Below are positions 56,301-64,000 of a stretch of 64,000 nt of DNA, piece after piece; position 1 is the first letter of the stretch, and the number at the start of each line of letters is the position of its first letter. The stretch covers positions 186,001 to 250,000 of the forward strand of contig NW_020312070.1 in assembly GCF_002999335.1 (NCBI RefSeq). The letters run 5' to 3'. The notes below the pieces were generated by a model. That model had not been told where the DNA came from and searched no databases. It worked only from the letters and a program-made list of their open reading frames with translations. The position numbers were made by a program, and so were the translations under genes. Source of the stretch: Cyclospora cayetanensis. Lineage: Eukaryota > Apicomplexa > Conoidasida > Eucoccidiorida > Eimeriidae.

Positions 56301-59300
56301 GCTGCTGCGTCTGCTGCTGCTGCTGTTGCTGTTGTAGGGTGCACACACAACCGCTGCTTGCGGGCAGCACTTGCACTATCCCCTGAGGAAAGCAAAATAA
56401 CTCTACCGCTGGAGGAACCTCTGGTGGAAGACGCGAAGTGTACTTAAAGGCCCCTGCCTCCGCAGCGTCTTCTGCTCCTGCTGCAGCTCCTGCTGCAGCT
56501 CCTCCTGCTTCACAGTCCTTTGCTACAAATGCGTCCACGTTGTCTCTAGGGTTCAACAGGACCCTCGGCTTGCCTTTAGATGTAACCGCTACGTCAAAAC
56601 TCGCGCTGCAGCTGCACCTCCTCTGGCCAGAGGCACCACTGGCGTTCCCGCTTTGACAGCCACAGCTGTTGCTGTGGCTCTTGTCACTACACATGCAGAG
56701 ATCCCTGACCCTACAATTGATGAAAACGGACTTGTGGTGCCTAGGCTCGGTGTTTCCTTTGTCTGCTGGTAATGGTGGTGGTGGTAATGGTGGTGGTGTG
56801 TTTGCAGCAGCTGCTGGTGGTGGTGGTAATGGTGGTGGTGTGTTTGCAGCAGCTGCTGATCCTAAAGAAACAGAGTCGACCTCCGCAGCAACTGCGGCAT
56901 CACGCGATCGGAAAGTGGCCAGCGTGCAGCTACTGCTGCGCCTTCCCTTCAAAGATCCTCTGATGGGCCGCATGCAGCGCTCACTATTACAGCGTCTGAT
57001 GCTGCAGCTGCAGTTGCTGCCAGATCTGCTCGTTCTACTGCCGTCACTCTGACACGGGATTGCCGCTGCTTGAGCCTCCGCTCTCGACGTTAACTCCAGA
57101 CCGCTCTCCCTGCTCTTCTTGCGACTGGTGGCAGTCTTAGCTGCGCCTTCTGGCCTGCTCCGAGTACAGCTGGGAGCGTGGCAGCTGTTATTTCTCCTTC
57201 TGCTGCTGTTGATGCTGTTGTTGCTGCTGCTGCTGCCACAAGGGCAAACGCTGCTGCTCCGCCTCGACTCCCGCGCCAGTGGAGTGTCACTGCCGCTCTT
57301 TCTGACGCTTCCAGCATCCGAAAGAGACGTCGAACGCGCAGATTCCTTCCGAAGGAACATGCCGCTGATGCCTTCCTTCTCTTCTCTGCAGTTGCTGCTG
57401 CTGCTGTAATTGCTGCTGCTGCTAGTACTCCTCCTGCTGCTGCTAGTACTCCTCCTGCTGCTGCTAGAACTCCTCCTGCTGCTGTTGCTGCTAATACTCC
57501 TGCTGCAACTACTGCTTGTTTTTGGTGGCTTAGCCCCTCGTGGGAAGCGGAAAGGCACAGATCTGCAGGTGCAGCACCAGAGGATCCGTGGCTGCAGAAG
57601 GCTGTCATTGCAAGTGTGGATGTTGGGGATGCTACAGTCACTGGTGTTGCTGCTATGTGTGAAGCTTTTCTTTAGCCTCGCTGCTGGCTTCAGAGCCTGG
57701 TGCTGCTGCTCGTCATCATCCCCGCCCTCCTGCTGCTGTGGTTGTTGCTGCTGTGTTTGCTGCTCAGGTGCAGTTGCTCCAGGCATCGCTTGAGCCACGC
57801 GATCAGGAGTCGAGCTGCTGCTCCCAGAGGCTGAGGCGGGGGCACACTGCTGCCCACGAACTCGATAGCGCGCGCAGCATTGCAGTTGGTGCTGCTGGAG
57901 GTGATCTGCAATGCAGGCATCTAAGACGGGGGAACCCTCAGAGGGGCCAAGCACCAGGAATGCTTTGGCGAGAGACGGCATACTGCGGGTATACCGCGAG
58001 AAGCGGCGAGATAGTTGTTGCCTCCCCTGAGGCTTTTGCTTCGAGAGAGGCTGGCGATGGAGGCTAAGCGCATCTCGATTCTGCAAAAAAGGGAGAGTTT
58101 CCTGATCTGGTTGCTCCTCCGGCTGCTTCCGAGGGGGCTGCAGCTCATGTCTTTGCCTTACCTGCTTCGATTGCTGTTGCTGTTGTGGATGTTGAGAATA
58201 TTGTTGTTGTTCCTGTTGTTGTTGATGTTGATATTGTTGTTGTTTCTGCTGTTTTTGATGAGAATATTGTTGTTGTTTCTGCTGTTGTTGATGAGAATAT
58301 TGTTGTTGTTTCTGCTGTTGTTGATGAGAATATTGTTGTTGTTTCTGCTGTTGTTGTTGAGAATATTGTTGTTCCTGCTGTTGATGTTGTTGTTGTTTCT
58401 GCTGTTTTTGTTGAGAAAATTGTTGTTGCTCCTGTTTTTGTTGAGAATATTGTTGTTGTTGCTGTCCGTGTTGCTGTTGCAGCGTATCGGCCCTTGCGAG
58501 ATGCGCTGTAGGCGACCAGCACTCCAATAATGCGCGCTGCTGCTCTTGCTGCTGCTCTTGTTGCTGCCTGTGGCAGCGTTCGGCAAGGCCCTCAAGCAGC
58601 TGTCTTCGAGGATTCCAGTCATTGTTAATGGACCCAGAAGACAGACGTCCACCATCAGCATTGGACCCTCCTCCCCCGCTGCACCACTCCAGGAAGGCGT
58701 TTGTTTCCTCTGCGGGGGGAGGGGGGGGGGAAGCCGTCAGTCCTGCAGAACTGCTCTCCCCCCTGGAGGCATCTCTGGGAGATTCCTGCGAAAGAAAAAG
58801 CGAGCCTCGAGGAGCTCCCGAAAGGCTCGTCGAGACGATCGCCTCGGAGAGAACCAGAGGGGCCCTCTCGGGGGGCCCCTCCGGGAAGCCCGCGGGGGAC
58901 GCTGGAGGCGATTGCCAGACGATAATATCCGTTGGAGGCCCCTGGGGGCCCCCCATTGCGGCTGCGCTCAGGGGAAGAGGACACGACGCAGATGCATGCC
59001 TTGGAGGCGCTCCGGAGGCATGTGGGGAAGCCACGAAAAAGTCGTCAGAAGCAGTGCTGACCCCTGCAACAGAAGCCGTGGCATTGACGGCGATCTCGAC
59101 TGCCTCTGCAGCTGCCGCTTGGGCGGTGGCATCTGCATCAGCTGAGACGGAGGGGGCAGCCATGTCGAAGCCAAGGCTTGAGGACGGGCTGAAGCGCCCA
59201 GAAGGTGTGTTGTGAGGGGCAAAAGAACTCCCTAGCTGGAAGCCATGAGTCACTGCACCGTTGCCAGCGGCTGCTTCGGCATCCTCTGGATCACATGCTG

Positions 59301-59358
59301 AGCTGTGCGAGCTCGCTGCTTCGGCAGATGGTGGATTGCTGAGGGCTCTTGGGCCCAT
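50363..59358 (-). CDS. giant DENN-domain protein (uDENN-cDENN-dDENN), four exons
   Basis: Minus-strand exons 59358-55225, 55072-54934, 54465-54049 and 53802-50363 join in phase to about 2,709 residues. DENN proteins are usually guanine-nucleotide exchange factors for Rab GTPases. uDENN parts: KAFLVLGPSEG near residue 465, FCFPQGIVQVLP near 990 and FVLTDVQGCRLYGHCLRFFE near 1120, split by long inserts; then ERAFCILSAFPFFGAFSEWL. cDENN crosses three exons: LPLFGVLKSFPLELLLLLLL, CEKQIVLLSASLNRL, then ALMYPLRYSQVFVPLLPEPL, MPLPFCVGM and YLVDLDECCV. dDENN near 2375: IREIFLRFFVELLRG and LLQEICSTQAFASFI. Inserts are poly-Gln, poly-Ser, a 33-bp QQQQKQQQYSH repeat and a 24-bp TEVAATKA repeat. The ATG at 59358 is a true ATG; an upstream exon cannot be excluded. 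Which Rab it acts on cannot be told. Family call is firm from motif order and splice fit. Confidence 0.85.
52608..52800 (-). repeat. 24-bp minisatellite coding TEVAATKA
   Basis: About seven to eight tandem 24-base units, nearly identical, in the last exon of the DENN gene between cDENN and dDENN. Each encodes the octapeptide TEVAATKA. The array keeps the frame open on the opposite strand too, which explains the long plus-strand frames there. Confidence 0.92.
54474..54714. repeat. ACATACACAGACATA array in a DENN-gene intron
   Basis: About 240 bases of imperfect tandem ACACAGACATAACAT-type units. It fills the distal half of the 468-base intron between 54466 and 54933 and reaches to within about ten bases of its 3' splice site. 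Confidence 0.92.
58190..58470 (-). repeat. 33-bp repeat coding QQQQKQQQYSH
   Basis: Tandem 33-base units, with several shortened or altered copies, in the first exon of the DENN gene. The coded peptide alternates Gln runs with Tyr-Ser-His or Tyr-Ser-Gln at an 11-residue period. Read on the other strand it gives a regular Val/Ile/Asp/Glu pattern that is not a gene. Confidence 0.88.
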
Positions 59359-60429
59359 CTGCTGTTGCCGGTCCTCTAACTGCTAGCCGCGCTGGGGTGG
59401 CAAGTCTGCCTTGAGCCGTCGCTGGATGTCTCAGCTGCAGCCAGGCGCATCTGCAGCAGAAGTGCCAAAGGCAGCGACATTCGCGTCCGATGATTCGGCT
59501 TTACTTAACCTCGAAAAGGAAGGATGGCACCCGATAGCGCACACCCCATCGGCGGGGGCCCCTTCAAGGGAGCGAGCGGCTCTGATGCCGCTGCCACTTT
59601 CGATTTACGGCTGGTGTTGCTGCAGTCACTGTTCTTTCCGCTTCCACAATACATAAAAGTGTGCAGCTGCACATCAGAACGGCACGGTAGCCGTAGCTTT
59701 TTCGCCGCCGTTTTTGTGGTGGGGGAGGGGGGGCCCCCACAGCAGCGGGTGCTGAAGGACCAGAGACACTAGGTACTCCGCTCAAAGGCAGGCGGGCTGG
59801 AGGTAATAATAGTAGTGAGTCCACGAAAAGATATATTCGTGCTCACTTGGGCCTTGTATTGAGAGTTTCGTGCCAAACCCCCCAAATATAGAAGGAAAAG
59901 CCGTCGTGTGCGTGACCCTTCGTTCCCAGGAAACATTGGTCCCTCCTTTAGAAAAGCAGCAGCGGCTGCTCTTTTGCTTTTAATGCAGGGCGTTGAGCTA
60001 TGTTTCACTACCCCTTTGCTCGCACCTAGCTACTAGCGTGTCATTTTATCCTGGCGCTGCAGAACTACCTCCTCACTCCCTGCTGTGCCGCACATCAGAA
60101 TCTGTTTGTGTAGTCTTTTAGCAAGCAAGTAAAATGCAGGCTCCCCCTTTGAGCATTTCTCCAGCATCTGATGACTGTTGCCTCCCAGGACCTTGCTTTA
60201 AGGCACCCTTCAGCGCACCAAAGATTCCCGGCCTCTCGGGTCGTGAGGAGTGGTCCACAGCTACTCTTCGGCATGCACCTTTTACTGCATTCGTTACGTT
60301 TAATTAAGCCAAACTCAATAGTTGAACAAGCGGCCTGTCAGTAAGGACCTCCTGTTCATAGAAGACTGCTGCCAGCAGCCCGATACACACAGAGACGCGA
60401 CGTTGTGTGGGCTTGCAGCAGAAGCTATC

Positions 60430-60600
60430 TGGAGCTAGCTGTGAATGCTCAAATTGCTTAGAGGTTGTACTAACGTGCACTCTAGGTTTCCCTCCCTCTC
60501 CCATCGTATGGGGAATCCTGAGAGGCGAGGGCAGGGTAATGCGGAAGGTCTTCTTAGCAGCCCCCAAAAGTTTTATCAAGTTTGTATGAAAGGCGGGGAT
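60430..60600 (+). repeat. dispersed repeat family, member 6
   Basis: GAGCTAGCTGTGAATGCTCA, GTGCACTCTAGG, CCCTCTCCCATCGTATGG, GGAATCCTGAGAGGCG and GGGCAGGGTAATG follow the order of the 38.56-kb copy. Confidence 0.6.
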
Positions 60601-60834
60601 TCAACATCTCCTGACAAAAACCGTAGATGGAGTAGTGCAGCTGGTAGCACGGCATAGATTGACGTAGTTGTTCTCCTCTAATTCACTTGCTGAGAATCCA
60701 GTCGGATGCCAGGTTTCCCTGCAACGGCTTTTCGGGCTCGGTGAAGTCCTTTGAAAATTCAGCAGTCCGATTCCGCAGAAGATCACGGAACCTATTAGTT
60801 GTGTGCATGCGTGTACGCTAGGTGCTTTGTACAG

Positions 60835-61000
60835 CTGAGTTGAATGCTTGGAATAACTAGCGGGGGCTGCAACGCCCACACAGAACCCCCGTACTCCTCT
60901 TCCCCACTGGCGAAATCTTGAGGGGTGACGGCAGGGACAGAAGGGGGCTCCTTCGGAATAGTGTGTCGTACTTTAGTATGAACCTTGATGCTGAGCTTGA
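60835..61000 (+). repeat. dispersed repeat family, member 7
   Basis: GAATGCTTGGAATAACTAGC, CACACAGAACCCCC, CTCCTCTTCCCCACTGG, GAAATCTTGAGGGGTG and GGCAGGGACAG give a more diverged copy of the same order. Confidence 0.4.
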
Positions 61001-61435
61001 GGCAAATCGCCGTGCTACGAGGGTGGAGCGTTTCGTTGCACCATACACTTGCATTCTGCAGGATAGTGTCTACGTACACTGCAGCGCGTGAAAAGGCCGC
61101 TAAAACGCCTTCAAAAACTGCGTTAAGTAGCGGAGTTTGGCAGCCGAGGGCCGTGGGCAGACGCACGCACCCGCGGCATTCCTGTGAAAAGGGCAATATG
61201 CATGCACTATGGAGCGTGTTCGCTTCCTGTGCCACAGGTGACTTCACAACTGCTGCAGAGTCCAGCTGATGGGTCGACCATCCACAGGAAATAAAGCCAA
61301 ATAGGGGCCCACGAAATGTACTTCTGAAGAGGAAGCCCGAAGTTGCATGCGGCCTGTCAATACCTGCTGAACCGGATTTGCCTCTTGTTCGTGTGCAAAC
61401 AGAAGAAGGGAGGATGACGGATGTTCAGTTCCTTC

Positions 61436-63225
61436 CTAATGGTGCGCGTCAGATGCCAACGACAATGCAGCCAGCTGCTTCTGAAGCGCTTCATGGCCTT
61501 CGGCGCTGAGTAGGGTGCTCCAAGCCTGCACAGCCTCGGGAGAGGGGAACCCCATAAGGGTCTCAGCCGGGGGGCCCCCCAAGATCCAATCCGCGACAGG
61601 GGGCCCCACCGGGTACATCAACGCCGTTCCGAATGCAATGCAGCGCAAGACGTAGATGCAGTTTTTCGCCAGGTACACGGTTCTCTCCAGCAGCCCTAGG
61701 AAGCCACAAGCGACAAAAGGCGCAAATTGTGGCACAGAGTCCTCCTAATAGACAGGAACGCGTTGCTACACGCTTCTCTGCTAGCCTACGCATATGCATA
61801 TTGCACTTTGATCGTTCGCACTGCGAAGGCACCACCCAGACGGCCCCCTGCACTGCACTGGCCACGCATCGCCGCAGAGACGGCAGCACCAACACAGTCA
61901 TTCAGATAAGGCGGAGAACGGCTCACCATTAAGGCCCTGCTTCCAATCTTCCTGATCCACAGGCAGCCCGCTGAGGCTGATGTGTAGGAGTGTCAGACAC
62001 CGTCGCTGCTCCGGGGAAGCGCATGGGGGCTGCTGCAGAGCAGCGGCAGCGCCTGCAGCACCCGCTGCAGTTTCTCCGCTGAGAGACAGCAGTTGCTTCT
62101 CCAAGAATACAGACACTAGAGAGTCGGGGTTCCTCTTAGGGCATCCGTCTCCTCGTCCCTCGCCAGCCGTGTCTGGAATATGGGGTGTGACTTCGGAGGA
62201 GCTGCCGTGTTTCTGTCCGCTGCTGCTGCTACTGCTTGGGGTAGCTGCAGCGGCACTGATGAAGTGTACAGCAGACTCTAAGACAGCAGCACAGCGCTCA
62301 ATATGGAGCCTTGCTAGCCGAGGCAGCACATCCTGTGGGGGTCTAGGGGTGCTACTGCTGTGAACAGCAGCCGTGGCGGTACAAGGAACAGTGGAAAGTG
62401 CGCGGGAGACGATGCTCAGAGCGAGGGCAGCAAATGCAACGGAGACGATGGAAAAGTATGCAGCTCTGAGACACACAAGGCACCAGACAGGGCGCAAAAT
62501 ATCGTCAAGCTGGTGGATGCGCATTTCGAGCACGCGAGTCAGAATGAGGGGCGACACAAAAAGAAATTGGCAGAAACCTGCAGAAAGCCTCGAAGCGTAA
62601 ACGGCACACACACGTCCTGTATCGTAAAAGAATGGGGAGGACAGCCGGGAAAAGGAGTCGAGAGACGCAAAAAGCTCACCGCTTGGTAGACAACATGGAC
62701 GATGCAAGCCTTAGGAGGAGCTCGTTGAGTTGTACATCAGGTGTTGCATACGAACACACATCCAGCAGCTGCTCCCTTACGTCTGATGCAGTAGCCACAA
62801 GGGCAGCCGAAGCAGCTGCGAGGAACTGCGATGGATAGCGCAGTCCCCAGCAGCAAAGGACTGGCAAGCAACCACAAACTGCTTGTTCATCCTCTCGCTC
62901 TAGCTGCATCATCGAGGAGCCAGCTGCCACTGCCAATGCCTGCTGCAACAGCTCCTGCAGCAGCGGCCAGTCTCCCCGTTCAAGCAGCAACAATAACATC
63001 AGCAGCATGCTACATGCCCGACTTTGCTGATGCACTACTCGTCTCAACGTCGACGTCTGAGCGACACAACGCAACGGCAGCGCGAGAAGCGTGAAGGGAA
63101 CTTGGCACACACAGCCCTTTCGAGGGAGGCAGAGGGGCGAGGCAAGGAGCAGGACCAAAGATCAGCTAGCAGCTAAAGGCTGCAGCATCGAGTAAAAAAC
63201 AGATCGCTGGACAGCTCGAGCCACT

Positions 63226-63257
<32 letters not shown>

Positions 63258-64000
63258 CAGCCACACGCTGCGTCACCTGGACAAGTCTGGTAGTCGCGCA
63301 GGTGTACAGCAACGGCAGCAACGGCTGCACCATATGCTGCAATTCGGGGGCACTCTCTGAGGAGGCCCTTATGGCAATGCAGAAGGCTCCTGCCTCCAGA
63401 AGAAAGAGCAACAGCAGCGGCAGCTGCGGGTCGGATAAGGCGAGATGCGAGTCGGCTGCAGCAAGGGCCAGCTGCACCAACAGTACGGACTGAAGAGACA
63501 GCGGCAGGCACACAACACAAAAAAGGATCATGAGGCCAAAACACATCCCTAGACAACACTGCTTTTTTCGCATTCCTTGTTTGGCGCAAACACCCCCTTC
63601 AATATGGCAGCTCCGGAAATATGCAGCACGCGCGAAGCTTTCGAGAGAGAGAGAGAAATGGATATGCACATCGCCCCAGGCGTGCACTCCTGCAGCCATG
63701 CGTTCTGAGGGCCTATAAGCTGCCGGAGGTAAAATCAACCACTCTTCGTGTCGGATGCCTGTCTACCTGATTATGTGGCGAAGAGAGTGGATCGGCTGCC
63801 CTAAGGGTGCCGATCATCAAGCGAAGGCCACTGCGCTGCAAAGCACCAGACGGCTCGTCCAGCACTGCAGGAAGCACAAAGAAAAACACGTGGGGTCCAG
63901 ATGTGCATGCAGCACAGAAGGCCTGCATGCATACTGCGAAGTATGGAGAGGAGGGAGCCACAACAAGCGTGCAACCGAGAGAGTCAGAGAGACTTTGCAA
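61436..64000 (-). CDS. C-terminal part of a helical protein, unknown family, cut by window edge
   Basis: I do not recognise this gene. Five minus-strand exons join without phase error: from the edge to 63767, 63489-63277, 63116-62680, 62354-61927 and 61695-61436, giving 523 residues to the stop; the 5' part lies beyond 64000. The chain is Leu/Ala-rich and almost all helical in appearance (PHVFFFVLPAVLDEPSGALQ; LALAAADSHLALSDPQLPLL; PELQHMVQPLLPLLYTCATT; MLLMLLLLLERGDWPLLQEL), like HEAT/ARM-type repeat proteins. The tail reads NGLLERTVYLAKNCIYVL, ALMYPVGPPVADWIL and ends ALSLASDAHH. There are no membrane-anchor or catalytic motifs that I can name. The exon chain is well supported; the function is open. 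Confidence 0.6.
63227..63256. repeat. (CAG)10 tract inside an intron
   Basis: Ten perfect CAG units. On the minus strand it is a (CTG)n pyrimidine-bearing tract just before a CAG that could serve as a cryptic 3' splice site in the intron between 63117 and 63276. Confidence 0.95.

Larger units (their letters stand above)
59359..61435. other. spacer between two minus-strand genes
   Basis: Upstream of the DENN gene start and downstream of the last gene. No supported gene; open frames are at most about 150 codons and without motifs. Two members of the dispersed repeat family lie at 60.43-60.6 and 60.835-61.0 kb. The presumed DENN promoter is between 59359 and about 60000; I recognise no specific element. 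Confidence 0.45.

Noticed and set aside
58185..58511. Regular Val/Ile/Asp/Glu plus-strand frame
   Set aside because: Antisense reading of the 33-bp Gln-coding repeat.

Overview
The window looks like nuclear DNA of a coccidian apicomplexan, most probably Eimeria. The reasons are: intron-containing genes with long CAG/CTG-coded poly-Gln, poly-Ala and poly-Ser runs; gene-rich stretches full of trinucleotide repeats alternating with AT-richer, repeat-bearing, gene-poor stretches; short AAACCCT-type tracts; and decayed chromovirus-type LTR retrotransposon pieces. No bacterial-style operons, viral genes or CRISPR arrays are visible. All exon models below come from reading splice sites, phase and protein resemblance by eye; no search was run.

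Layout. 1-3.3 kb: no convincing gene, one perfect 29-bp hairpin. 3.3-4.9 kb (+): a single-exon PEX3 (peroxisome membrane biogenesis) homologue. 5-10.9 kb: gene-poor, with a 93-bp perfect direct repeat and two decayed relatives. 10.9-13.3 kb (+): three-exon asparaginyl-tRNA synthetase with a possible organelle-targeting extension. 13.3-17.6 kb: nothing convincing. 17.6-20.2 kb (+): seven-exon acidic membrane protein of unknown family. 21.4-24.8 kb (-): Gln-rich unknown protein. 24.8-33.1 kb: gene-poor, carrying gag-, RNase H-, integrase- and chromodomain-like remnants plus a dispersed repeat family. 33.2-36.7 kb (+): long single-exon protein whose C-terminus resembles C12orf4/FERRY3. 36.9-40 kb: gene-poor. 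40-43 kb (+): a class I methyltransferase and a small ankyrin-repeat protein. 44.6-47.0 kb (-): AGFG-like ArfGAP zinc-finger protein with NPF motifs. 48.5 kb: tRNA-Ala(AGC). 50.4-59.4 kb (-): a four-exon, about 2,709-residue DENN-domain protein with u-, c- and dDENN parts. 61.4 kb to the right edge (-): C-terminal part of a helical protein of unknown family.

Three of the recognised genes belong to membrane traffic: a DENN-type candidate Rab exchange factor, an ArfGAP-fold NPF protein, and a relative of a Rab5-effector subunit. A fourth, PEX3, belongs to peroxisome biogenesis. They lie on both strands with long spacers, so there is no sign of co-transcription. The best candidates for something new are the peroxisome gene in a lineage where peroxisomes are debated, the oversized repeat-laden DENN protein, the ArfGAP finger that seems to lack its catalytic arginine, and the dispersed repeat family.
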